DNA of 6,208 nucleotides from the NCBI GenBank assembly GCA_016194725.1, contig JACQAW010000370.1:1-6208 (forward strand), written 5' to 3'. Positions 1 through 6,207 of this stretch are shown here, piece after piece. Origin of the DNA: Deltaproteobacteria bacterium. GTDB lineage: Bacteria > Bdellovibrionota > UBA1018 > UBA923. The notes under the pieces are model-generated. The model ran no database searches and was not told where the DNA came from. It saw nothing but the letters and a program-made list of their open reading frames with translations. The stretch's first letter is position 1. Each line of letters starts with the position of its first letter. The translations under genes and the position numbers were made by a program.

Positions 1-827
1 ACGCGCGTGGTGTAGGCTTTGGTGATTCCGATGACATGGTCCAGGGCCTTGGGTCCCACGCCGCAGCCGGTGAAAATGCCGCCGGTGATGGTGTTGGACG
101 AGGTGACGAAGGGATACGTGCCGTGCTCGACGTCCAAAAGCGTGCCCTGCGCGCCTTCGAAAAGAATCGACTTGCCCGCGGCCAGGGCTTCCTGCACCAG
201 CACGCGCGTGTCGCAGATCATGGGCTTTAAGCGCCTGCCGGCCTCGAGGGCCCAGGCGTGCAGCTCGTCCACGTTCAGCGGTTTATCGGAATAAAGATGC
301 TGCAGAATTACGTTTTTTTCCTTGATGGCACGCTCGATTTTTTCGCGCAGCAGTTCGGAATCCAGCAGGTCGCCCAGCATGATGCCCCGGCGTGCGACTT
401 TGTCTTCGTAACAAGGGCCGATGCCGCGAACCGTGGTGCCGATTTTGCCTTTGCCGCCGGTTTCTTCGCGCAGGCGATCAAGAATCTTGTGGTACGGCAT
501 GATGACCTGGGCGCGTTCGCTGAGCACGATTTTGGTGCGGCGTTTTTCTGACAGCAGGCCGCGTTCGCGAAGCTCGTCGACTTCCTGCATGAAAACGTCT
601 GGGTCCAAAACCACGCCGCTGGCGATGACGCAGGTTTTACCTTCGTGCAGCACGCCCGACGGAATCAGGTGGAGAACCGTTTTAACGCCATCCACCACCA
701 GCGTGTGGCCGGCATTGTTGCCGCCCTGATAGCGCACGATGAATTCCGCGCTTTCGCTGTATATGTCGACGACCTTGCCTTTGCCTTCATCGCCACACTG
801 GGCGCCCAAAACCGCTACGTTTGCCAT
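1..827 (-). CDS. purA: Adenylosuccinate synthetase, N-terminal 275 residues (cut by left window edge)
   Basis: Adenylosuccinate synthetase joins IMP and aspartate using GTP in the first committed step from IMP to AMP; it acts in the cytosol as a homodimer. I translated this frame by hand from the ATG at 827-825. It is open for 275 codons to the window edge, about two thirds of the usual ~430 residues. Visible family motifs are the GTP P-loop GDEGKGK (residues 12-18, with catalytic Asp13), QGGNNAGHT (34-42, catalytic His41), HLIPSG (53-58), the IMP-binding TTVRGIGP (131-138), DKVARRG (142-148), FEGAQGTLLD (223-232) and HGTYPFVTSSNT (235-246). Residue 11, just before the P-loop, is Cys where many homologues have Trp. 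No Shine-Dalgarno is visible before the ATG. The gene follows an exported-protein gene after 52 bp and may have its own promoter there. The assignment is essentially certain; the C-terminal third is not visible. Confidence 0.97.
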   Translation of the reverse strand, partial: MANVAVLGAQCGDEGKGKVVDIYSESAEFIVRYQGGNNAGHTLVVDGVKTVLHLIPSGVLHEGKTCVIASGVVLDPDVFMQEVDELRERGLLSEKRRTKIVLSERAQVIMPYHKILDRLREETGGKGKIGTTVRGIGPCYEDKVARRGIMLGDLLDSELLREKIERAIKEKNVILQHLYSDKPLNVDELHAWALEAGRRLKPMICDTRVLVQEALAAGKSILFEGAQGTLLDVEHGTYPFVTSSNTITGGIFTGCGVGPKALDHVIGITKAYTTR

Positions 828-835
828 AGGGCGTG

Positions 836-864
836 AAGCTAAGGGAATGCGCCGGATAGGTCAA
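836..864 (-). promoter_or_regulatory. Possible sigma-70-type promoter of purA
   Basis: In the 52-bp gap before purA the minus strand reads TTGACC (859-864, five of six to the -35 consensus), a 17-nt spacer, then TAGCTT (836-841, a weak -10 with three of six). The -10 ends 8 nt before the ATG, so a transcript would start at or next to the start codon. That fits the missing Shine-Dalgarno. The -10 match is poor, so this is a suggestion only. Confidence 0.25.
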
Positions 865-879
865 TTATTAATGAAGGTT

Positions 880-1650
880 TTACCGGTGAATTTCGAGGGA
901 AATCATGGTGCTGTTGGCGGGCCGCTCGACGGTGACGATGCCCACCATATTGACGTCAGAAGACTTGCGAAGCTCGACGTGCAGCTTGAGCGGGTCGTTG
1001 GGGCCGCATTCTTGAAGCGCGTCGGCGAACAGCACCGTGGCCTGCTTGTGGTGAAAAATAAGGCTGAAATTCGCGGGCTCGGCGATGGCTTTATCGATGA
1101 TGCTGCATGGTGCACCGAGTAAACTGCGAAGGATTGCAGGAAGTTCGGCGAACATGAAGCGCCGGCCAAATTCGGCGTCATCAATCGCCTGCAATGCAAG
1201 CGTGGGAGCCGAGGGCAGGCGCTGCGCGTAGTTGCCCGAAATTTGCGAGGGGCCCAGATACTCCTCGGATTTCTCGAGAATCTGATAACTTTTTGGCGAC
1301 ATGTAATACGAAACGGCACCCGCGCGTTCGACGGTTTCAAGGTTGCCCCGCACGCACATTTTGACCGCCGGCAGCTCGGTAGCCGAGATAAAGTCGGCGA
1401 TGGAATCATTTTTCGAAAGCTCGGGGGCGTCGGCATTTCCTTCGACTCCCAGAAAGCCCTTGAAGCGAAAAAGCTGGTCTTGCAGTCCGGTGCTGCTGCT
1501 GCCGAAAAGGCCGGCAGCCGACTCGCCGTAGCGCTGATACGGTTCGGTATTGCCGCAGATGCGCACGTTGGTTTCCACGGTTCCCGCAACGGCGAAAACC
1601 GGGCTCAAAAGCGCGAGCGAAAGCAGCAGCGATATAGAGCGACTAAACAT
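880..1650 (-). CDS. Exported protein of unknown function with four cysteines
   Basis: I do not recognise this 256-residue protein. It starts with a Sec signal peptide: a short basic N-terminus (MFSRS), a Leu/Ala-rich hydrophobic core (about 6-19) and an Ala-Val-Ala site suggesting cleavage after Ala22. There is no lipobox cysteine, so it is probably a soluble periplasmic or secreted protein rather than a lipoprotein. The mature part has exactly four cysteines (32, 99, 182, 215), which could form two disulfides. Segments such as VRICGN (29-34) and KMCVRGN (97-103), followed by a Tyr-rich stretch and SYQIL (121-125), hint at a small beta domain in the first half; this is a weak impression. No transmembrane segment follows the signal peptide. 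The ATG at 1650 has AAGGGG ten bases upstream. The gene lies between an aminotransferase (59-bp gap) and purA (52-bp gap). The coding call is firm and the function unknown. Confidence 0.85.
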   Translation of the reverse strand: MFSRSISLLLSLALLSPVFAVAGTVETNVRICGNTEPYQRYGESAAGLFGSSSTGLQDQLFRFKGFLGVEGNADAPELSKNDSIADFISATELPAVKMCVRGNLETVERAGAVSYYMSPKSYQILEKSEEYLGPSQISGNYAQRLPSAPTLALQAIDDAEFGRRFMFAELPAILRSLLGAPCSIIDKAIAEPANFSLIFHHKQATVLFADALQECGPNDPLKLHVELRKSSDVNMVGIVTVERPANSTMISLEIHR

Positions 1651-1689
1651 GTGAAATTGACCCCTTGCGCACGATCTAATGCGGGGTGA

Positions 1690-1718
1690 TGTTTAAGCTG
1701 CCGGACGTTTTAAGTCAA
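1690..1718 (-). promoter_or_regulatory. Possible sigma-70-type promoter for the exported-protein gene
   Basis: The minus strand has TTGACT (1713-1718, five of six), overlapping the last codons and stop of the upstream aminotransferase. A 17-nt spacer and TAAACA (1690-1695, three of six) follow. Transcription would start about 35 nt before the ATG, leaving room for the AAGGGG ribosome-binding site at 1661-1666. The -10 is weak, and read-through from the aminotransferase operon is equally possible because I see no terminator in this gap. Confidence 0.2.
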
Positions 1719-2855
1719 CTTATATGTTTGCAGAACCGCACCGGTTCCGGTTCCAAACTGAAATTTGGAATACCCAAGATCTTGCAGGGTTAGCTCAAGG
1801 GCGCCAATGCCGATCAGCACATCAAACCGGTCAATGTACCCCAGATGGGTGAGCCGAAAAATCTTGCCCTCAAGCTCGTCCTGGCCCCCGGCAATCGAAA
1901 CGCCGTATTTGTCTCGCATGGTTTTGGGAATCAGCTTGCCGTCCTTGATTTCGGCCGGCACGCGCACGGCCGTAACCGCGTTCGAGGGGTCTTTGGACAG
2001 GACTTCAAGACCCAGCGCCTTGACGGCATTGCGCGTGGCCCGCGCCAATAGGTCGTGGCGCTTGAACACGTTGTGCAGGCCCTCTTCGCGAATCATCTTC
2101 AAGGTTTCTTGCAGACCGATAATCAGGCTGATGGGCGGAGTCCACGTGGTTTGGCCCTTAGCTATCGCCTTTTTTTCCTTGGACAGGTCGAAATAGAACT
2201 TGGGGATGTTGGCGTTGGCGGCCAGGCCCCAGGCTTTGTCGGACAACGCCAGACAGGCCAGGCCGGGCGGCAGCATGAGGGCTTTTTGCGAACCCGTGAT
2301 GAGCACGTCGATTCCCCAGTCGTCCATGGGCAGGTCAAACACGCCAAGCGCCGTGATGGCATCGACCACGCTGATGCAGTCCTTGCGCGATTTGGTCAGC
2401 GCGCAGATTTCGCGGGTGGGCATGCGCGTGCCGGTGCTGGTTTCGGAGGCCTGAAAAAGCACGCCCCGGGCGTCGGGGTTTGCGACCAGCAGCGCTTCGA
2501 CCTGTTTGACGGTGGCGGCCGTGCCGGGCTCGAGTTTCAGCTCGACCGTCTGGAGCCCATAGGCCGTCGCAATTTTACTCCAGCGTTCGCCGAACTTTCC
2601 GCCATTGATGGCGATGACCTTGTCGCCCGTTTTGAAAAGATTCGTTACCGCGGCGTCCATGGCGACCGTGCCGCTCGAGGCCAGCAGCAGCACGTCCTGC
2701 TTGGTCTGAAACAGGTACTTCAGCCCGGCATTCACCTCTTCCATGATTGCGGTAAACTGCGGCGTCCGGTGGTGGATGATCTGCCGGGCGCTCAGCGCGA
2801 GCACGCGGTCGGGTACTTGAGTGGGACCCGGGGTCAGCAAATAGGTTTTGCGCAT
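1710..2855 (-). CDS. Class-V PLP aminotransferase, alanine/serine-glyoxylate aminotransferase type
   Basis: This 381-residue protein belongs to the class-V (fold type I) pyridoxal-phosphate aminotransferases, in the alanine-glyoxylate / serine-glyoxylate (serine-pyruvate) branch. Family marks are LLTPGPTQVP (6-15), HHRTPQF (28-34), the phosphate-binding SSGT (60-63), Asp165 in VVDAITALG (cofactor ring contact), the Schiff-base Lys191 in TGSQKALMLPPG (187-198), and Arg334 in IFRLTHLGY (332-340), the likely substrate-carboxylate contact. Length is normal for the family and no catalytic residue is missing. The ATG at 2855 lies 11 bp after the serC stop, with no Shine-Dalgarno visible, so translational coupling to serC is likely. 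The neighbour suggests a role in serine, glycine or glyoxylate amino-group transfer. The exact amino donor cannot be read from sequence: members act on alanine, serine or other donors, and related proteins have been mislabelled as a soluble hydrogenase subunit. Confidence 0.92.
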   Translation of the reverse strand: MRKTYLLTPGPTQVPDRVLALSARQIIHHRTPQFTAIMEEVNAGLKYLFQTKQDVLLLASSGTVAMDAAVTNLFKTGDKVIAINGGKFGERWSKIATAYGLQTVELKLEPGTAATVKQVEALLVANPDARGVLFQASETSTGTRMPTREICALTKSRKDCISVVDAITALGVFDLPMDDWGIDVLITGSQKALMLPPGLACLALSDKAWGLAANANIPKFYFDLSKEKKAIAKGQTTWTPPISLIIGLQETLKMIREEGLHNVFKRHDLLARATRNAVKALGLEVLSKDPSNAVTAVRVPAEIKDGKLIPKTMRDKYGVSIAGGQDELEGKIFRLTHLGYIDRFDVLIGIGALELTLQDLGYSKFQFGTGTGAVLQTYKLT

Positions 2856-2866
2856 ACGCGCAAGTA

Positions 2867-3976
2867 TTAGCCGTTTTTGCGCTCGAACTCACGCATAAAC
2901 TGCGCAAGCGCCTGCACGCCCGACAGGGGGTGGGCATTGTAAATCGAAGCGCGCAGGCCACCTATGACGCGGTGGCCTTTGAGCTCGGTGAGCCCGGCTA
3001 CCTTGGCCTCTTTAATAAATGATTCTTCCAGCTTTTCCGAATCTTTCGAATCGGGCTTGATGCGAAAAACCACGTTCATCAAGGACCGGTCGGGCTTGTG
3101 GAGCGGGCTTTCGTAGAACGAGCTGGAGTCGATGGCATCATAGAGTACCTTGGCTTTCTCGTTGTTCTGCTTTTCCATCGCATCCAGGCCGCCTTGTTTG
3201 ACAATCCAGTCCAGCACCAGACCCATGACATAAATGCCAAAGGCCGGGGGCGTATTGAAGCGCGAGTCGTTTTTGATGTGGGTGCGGTACTGCAACATGG
3301 TCGGCAGCTTGTCGCTCGCACGTTCGGCCAGCTCCTGCTTTATGACCACCAGGCAAACCCCTGACGGGCCCAGGTTCTTTTGCGCGCCGGCAAAGATGAC
3401 GTCGAACCTGGAAAAATCCAGGCGGCGCGACATGATGTCAGACGACATGTCGCAAACGAGCGGCACCTTGCCCGTGTCGGGAAAGGTTTTCCACTGCGTG
3501 CCGTAGATGGTGTTGTTCGAGCACATGTGCACATATGAGGCGTCGGAGGTAAGGTGCCTGGCGCTCAATTCGGGCAGGCGCTTGAAGCCGTCTTTTTCAC
3601 CGCTGGCGACCACGCGGTGCTCGAAACCTTTTTTGAGCTGGTCCAGGGCCATCTGAGTCCAGTGACCGGTATGCACGAGGTCGACTGACTTGCCCGGCAG
3701 CTGCAAGTTCATGGGAAGCATCGAAAACTGCGTGCTGGCGCCGCCTTGTAAAAATAGGACCGCGTAGTCTTCGCCCAAGCCCAGCAGCTGCCTGACCCTC
3801 GACTTGACATTCACCATGATTTCGTCAAATGGATAGGCGCGATGGCTGATTTCCATGATCGAAACGCCCGAGCCTTTATAGTTCATCATCTCGTCGCGGA
3901 CCTGCTCGAGCACGCTTTCGGGAAGGTTGGCAGGGCCTGGCGAGAAATTATAAACGCGGTCGTATTTTTGACTCAT
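2867..3976 (-). CDS. serC: Phosphoserine aminotransferase
   Basis: SerC is a cytosolic PLP enzyme that converts 3-phosphohydroxypyruvate and glutamate to O-phosphoserine, the second step of serine synthesis. It can also serve the pyridoxine pathway. From the ATG at 3976 the product is 369 residues, close to the usual ~360. Motifs are NFSPGPA (10-16), ISHR (43-46), LQGGAS (76-81, cofactor phosphate), SNNTIYGTQW (153-162), a cofactor-ring Asp in VCDMSSD (174-180), the Schiff-base Lys200 in GAQKNLGPSG (197-206), and GHRVIGGLRASIYNA (334-348, substrate arginines). A TTG at 4012 would add 12 residues. I prefer the ATG because the SerC family starts right at the NFSPGPA region and the extension looks unlike protein. 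No good Shine-Dalgarno is visible. The gene is first of a probable two-gene operon with the class-V aminotransferase and is separated from the genes upstream by a terminator. Confidence 0.97.
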   Translation of the reverse strand: MSQKYDRVYNFSPGPANLPESVLEQVRDEMMNYKGSGVSIMEISHRAYPFDEIMVNVKSRVRQLLGLGEDYAVLFLQGGASTQFSMLPMNLQLPGKSVDLVHTGHWTQMALDQLKKGFEHRVVASGEKDGFKRLPELSARHLTSDASYVHMCSNNTIYGTQWKTFPDTGKVPLVCDMSSDIMSRRLDFSRFDVIFAGAQKNLGPSGVCLVVIKQELAERASDKLPTMLQYRTHIKNDSRFNTPPAFGIYVMGLVLDWIVKQGGLDAMEKQNNEKAKVLYDAIDSSSFYESPLHKPDRSLMNVVFRIKPDSKDSEKLEESFIKEAKVAGLTELKGHRVIGGLRASIYNAHPLSGVQALAQFMREFERKNG

Positions 3977-3983
3977 GGGGGCC

Positions 3984-4012
3984 AGTTTAGATGGTGAATT
4001 CCGGAAGTTCAA
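3984..4012 (-). promoter_or_regulatory. Possible sigma-70-type promoter of serC
   Basis: The minus strand reads TTGAAC (4007-4012, four of six), a 17-nt spacer and TAAACT (3984-3989, four of six). The -10 ends 7 nt before the serC ATG, which predicts a leaderless or nearly leaderless transcript and agrees with the absent Shine-Dalgarno. A promoter is expected here because a terminator lies upstream. The boxes are only moderate matches. Confidence 0.33.
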
Positions 4013-4020
4013 CGGGCGCT

Positions 4021-4121
4021 TTCGGTTTCGGTTCCCGTTTCGGTTCGCGGTTCCGTAACAGTCACAGTACCGTCACCGTCACCGTCGCTGTCACCGAAAC
4101 GCGAACGGAAACCGCAACCGC
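4021..4121. repeat. Degenerate hexanucleotide array forming a large imperfect inverted repeat
   Basis: The stretch divides into about seventeen six-base units with one 1-nt slip near 4069-4073. The left units are of the TTCGGT type (4021, 4027, 4039), the middle units CACCGT (4074, 4080), and the right units AACCGC (4110, 4116), which are roughly the complement of the left ones. The arms 4029-4062 and 4087-4120 pair in register (positions sum to 4149) at 27 of 34 Watson-Crick positions plus one G-T. They leave a loop of four hexamer units (4063-4086). It lies between the upstream terminator and the serC promoter region. It has no coding look, and I do not recognise a named repeat family. Confidence 0.8.
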
Positions 4122-4127
4122 GTTCCC

Positions 4128-4167
4128 AAAACGCCGAACGGCACTTCCCTCTCGGAAAGTGCCGTTC
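4128..4167 (-). terminator. Intrinsic terminator after the 95-residue protein gene
   Basis: On the minus strand a hairpin with a perfect 11-bp outer stem (4136-4146 with 4157-4167) continues past one bulged base (4156) into two more G-C pairs, closing a 5-nt loop (4149-4153). It is followed within a few bases by TTTT (complement of 4128-4131). It lies 28 bp past the stop of the 95-residue protein gene. The T-run is short, but the stem is strong and the orientation fits. On the plus strand no T-run follows, so it should act in one direction. Confidence 0.8.
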
Positions 4168-4195
4168 AGCATAAGACTAAATCAGACCGTAAAAC

Positions 4196-4483
4196 TTAGG
4201 CGTTAGCCGTCGCTTTCTTGCCACCTGCCCGGCGAATCGCGCGAGCAGCAATGATTTCGTCGATGATGCCCAGCGCTTCATAGCGCAGGTCGTTTTCATA
4301 AATGAAACGGAAAAAGTTTTCCATGTCAGGATGATTGCGGAAATTTTTAGGAGTCATGGGCGTAGCTTCTTCCGGCTTCTGCAGCTCGGGCGTCATTCCA
4401 CCGGACTGGGCGCTCATCTGCTGAGGCGCTGGTGCGGCTTTAGGGGAAGCTTTCTGAGGGGCGGTATTGGACTTGGCGGCCAT
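4196..4483 (-). CDS. Small 95-residue protein of unknown function, Ala/Pro-rich N-terminus
   Basis: I do not recognise this protein. The first ~45 residues are low-complexity (Ala, Pro, Lys, Gln, Ser) and probably disordered. The second part, about 46-85, looks folded and likely conserved: NFRNHPDMENFFRFIYEND (47-65) followed by an amphipathic stretch LRYEALGIIDEIIAARAIRR (66-85), mostly helical in character. The tail is basic (GGKKATANA). There is no signal peptide or membrane segment, so it is probably cytosolic, perhaps binding a partner or nucleic acid. The ATG at 4483 is chosen over an in-frame TTG at 4540 because AAAGGAG sits 8 nt before it, the best ribosome-binding site in the window. 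The gene follows the sigma-54 activator by 65 bp and ends at an intrinsic terminator, so it may be that activator's target or its operon partner. Confidence 0.85.
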   Translation of the reverse strand: MAAKSNTAPQKASPKAAPAPQQMSAQSGGMTPELQKPEEATPMTPKNFRNHPDMENFFRFIYENDLRYEALGIIDEIIAARAIRRAGGKKATANA

Positions 4484-4491
4484 GGTACGAA

Positions 4492-4498
4492 CTCCTTT
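4492..4498 (-). promoter_or_regulatory. Strong Shine-Dalgarno that sets the start of the 95-residue protein
   Basis: AAAGGAG on the minus strand with an 8-nt spacer to the ATG at 4483. It decides against the longer in-frame TTG reading at 4540. It also suggests a well-translated product, in contrast to purA, serC and the second aminotransferase, which show no such site. Confidence 0.8.
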
Positions 4499-4521
4499 GT
4501 TTAGAAAAATCACTCTAGCTG

Positions 4522-4540
4522 AATCAATAATCGTGCGCAA
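4522..4540 (-). promoter_or_regulatory. Diverged sigma-54-like (-24/-12) promoter candidate
   Basis: The minus strand reads GCACG, four bases, then TTGAT, against the sigma-54 pattern TGGCACG-N4-TTGCW. The spacing between the -24 and -12 dinucleotides is correct at 10 nt. However, the -24 pair is CG instead of GG and the -12 pair is GA instead of GC, both normally conserved. Transcription would start near 4513, just upstream of the strong Shine-Dalgarno. The neighbouring sigma-54 activator gene is the main reason to record it. A sigma-70 reading of the same stretch (TTGCGC, 17 nt, TAGAGT) is also possible. Confidence 0.25.
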
Positions 4541-4548
4541 TACAGGTC

Positions 4549-6207
4549 TTATTGGGGGTTTATTCCGCCCATTTCCTTGATCAGACCGTAACGATGCAGC
4601 TTGTTATAAAGCGTTTTAATGGTAACGCCCAGCGTCGTAGCGGACTTGGTCTTGTTTCCGTGGTGGAAGGCCAGGATTCTAAGGATGTGGTGGCGTTCCA
4701 GCTCATCGAGAGACATGTCGACATTGAACTCCGAGCTTGAATGCCCGCCGCCATCAGCGCGCGTCTTTGGCATGCGAATGTTGAATGGAATGTCGTCGAT
4801 GCGGATTTCGCTGTTTTCGGCCAGGATCTTGAGCCGCTCGATCGTATTTTGCAGCTCGCGGATGTTGCCCGGCCATTCGTAGTTGTTGAGCAGGTCGTAT
4901 ACTTTCGGGTCAACCCGCTTGATCGTCACAGGGCCGCCGAACTTGGAGTTCTTCATGAAGAAATCAACCAGAGGTCTAATGTCCTCTTTACGCTTGCGTA
5001 ATGGGGGCACGCGCAGGGTGATCGTGTTCAGACGGTAGAAAAGGTCTTCGCGGAAGCGGCCTTCTTTGACTTCTTTTTCGAGGTCGCGGTTGGTGGCCGA
5101 GATGATGCGCACGTCAACCCGCAAGGGCTTTTTGCCGCCGATGCGATAGATTTCGCCTTCTTGCAGAAAGCGCAGCAGCTTGGCCTGAATGCCCAGGCTC
5201 ATTTCGCCGATTTCGTCGAGGAACAGGGTGCCGCCGTCGGCGGTCTCGACCAGACCCATCTTCTGCACGACCGCGCCGGTAAAGGCGCCTTTTTCGTGAC
5301 CGAAGAGCTCGGACTCAAGCAAAGTTTCCTGAAGGGCGCCGCAGTTGATGGTGACGTAAGGCTTCTCGTTGCGTTCGCTCTTGAAGTGCAGGCGGCGGGC
5401 GACGAGCTCTTTACCCGTGCCGCTTTCGCCCTGAATCAATACCGTGGCGTTCGTGGGCGCGATTTTGTCGACCATGTTCACCACGTTCTGCATCGCCTGG
5501 CTCGAGCCGATGATGTTGCCGTCTTCACCTTTTTTGTCGTTGGTGACGAGCGACTTCAGAACCTTGTTTTCTTTCTGTAACAATCGCTGCTGTTCAAGAA
5601 TTCGCGCGCTGGCGTTGCGCAGCTCGAGCGTGCGTTCTTCAACCGTCTGCTGCAGGCGCTTGTTGAACGATTTGATCTCATTGTAAAGCTTGCTATTCAC
5701 CAGCATGACCGACAGCTGGGCGCCCAGGCTTTCGAACGTGACCTTGTCTTCGTCGTCGAACGCGCTGGTGGTGCTGCTTTCGACGGTCAGCACGGCGGCG
5801 ATGGCGCCGTCGACGATGACCGGAATGCTGAGCTGGGATTTCGTTTCCACGGGCAATGATAGATTTGTGAAGCTGGGGTCGCGCGTGACGTCGTTGCACA
5901 CATAGGCGCGCTTGGTGCGAATGACGGTTCCGACGATGCCTTCGTTCTTGATGGTGAAGCCAGGCTGGATATATTTATTGTAGGCGCCGCTCTGGGCGCG
6001 CAGGGTGGCCGTGCCGTCGAGGGCAACAGACCAGATGCTGAAGGAGTGGTAGTGAAATTTGTTTTGGACGACGGTTACGATTTCTTCCCAAAGATTTTCG
6101 GTGCTCACGAGCGACTGCAGCTTGATGCTGAGCTCGTTGAGCAGTCTCAACTGAGCCGAAGATTTGGGCAGCATCGTCGGTGATGCTTGCGAGTTATTTG
6201 AGGTCAA
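4549..6207 (-). CDS. Sigma-54-dependent transcriptional activator with GAF sensor domain (NtrC family); start uncertain at right edge
   Basis: This protein binds upstream sites and uses ATP hydrolysis to open sigma-54 RNA polymerase promoters. On the 552-residue reading it has an N-terminal GAF domain (about 24-172), a probable coiled-coil linker (about 173-222), the AAA+ domain (about 232-460) and a Fis-type HTH (about 499-545). AAA+ marks are Walker A GESGTGKE (260-267), the sigma-54-contacting loop GAFTGA (307-312), Walker B TLFLDEIGEM (327-336), arginine-finger region REDLFYRL (386-393) and sensor II WPGNIRELQN (445-454). All are intact, so it should be active. It has no phosphoacceptor receiver domain; a small ligand or redox state sensed by GAF is the likely input, and the ligand is unknown. 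The first codon at 6207 is TTG and the frame may continue beyond the window; an ATG at 6174 (541 residues) is an alternative start. The stop lies 65 bp before the 95-residue protein gene. Confidence 0.95.
   Translation of the reverse strand: MTSNNSQASPTMLPKSSAQLRLLNELSIKLQSLVSTENLWEEIVTVVQNKFHYHSFSIWSVALDGTATLRAQSGAYNKYIQPGFTIKNEGIVGTVIRTKRAYVCNDVTRDPSFTNLSLPVETKSQLSIPVIVDGAIAAVLTVESSTTSAFDDEDKVTFESLGAQLSVMLVNSKLYNEIKSFNKRLQQTVEERTLELRNASARILEQQRLLQKENKVLKSLVTNDKKGEDGNIIGSSQAMQNVVNMVDKIAPTNATVLIQGESGTGKELVARRLHFKSERNEKPYVTINCGALQETLLESELFGHEKGAFTGAVVQKMGLVETADGGTLFLDEIGEMSLGIQAKLLRFLQEGEIYRIGGKKPLRVDVRIISATNRDLEKEVKEGRFREDLFYRLNTITLRVPPLRKRKEDIRPLVDFFMKNSKFGGPVTIKRVDPKVYDLLNNYEWPGNIRELQNTIERLKILAENSEIRIDDIPFNIRMPKTRADGGGHSSSEFNVDMSLDELERHHILRILAFHHGNKTKSATTLGVTIKTLYNKLHRYGLIKEMGGINPQ

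Noticed and set aside
258..551. Plus-strand open frames within the first 840 bases
   Set aside because: They are antisense to purA, whose conserved motifs on the minus strand account for the whole stretch.
1665..1675. TTGCGCACGAT shared with the minus strand at 4530-4540, considered as a common regulator site
   Set aside because: An 11-base match is expected by chance in a window of this size, and the two copies have opposite orientations relative to their genes.
2055..2870. Long plus-strand open frame of 271 codons opposite the class-V aminotransferase
   Set aside because: It is antisense to a gene with intact catalytic motifs, and its Gly/Arg/His-rich composition is typical of a shadow frame in GC-rich coding DNA.
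3977..4012. TTG start giving serC 12 extra residues
   Set aside because: The ATG at 3976 fits the family N-terminus; the extension has no family counterpart and overlaps the possible promoter.
4021..4121. CRISPR array
   Set aside because: Units are contiguous degenerate hexamers without unique spacers, and no cas-like gene is present.
3991..4206. Plus-strand open frame of 71 codons across the hexamer array
   Set aside because: Its Thr/Val/Gly/Ser-repetitive product simply reads the six-base repeat, and it spans the terminator hairpin; no ribosome-binding site supports it.
4484..4540. TTG start giving the small protein 19 extra residues
   Set aside because: The ATG at 4483 has a near-ideal Shine-Dalgarno 8 nt upstream, and that site lies inside the proposed extension.
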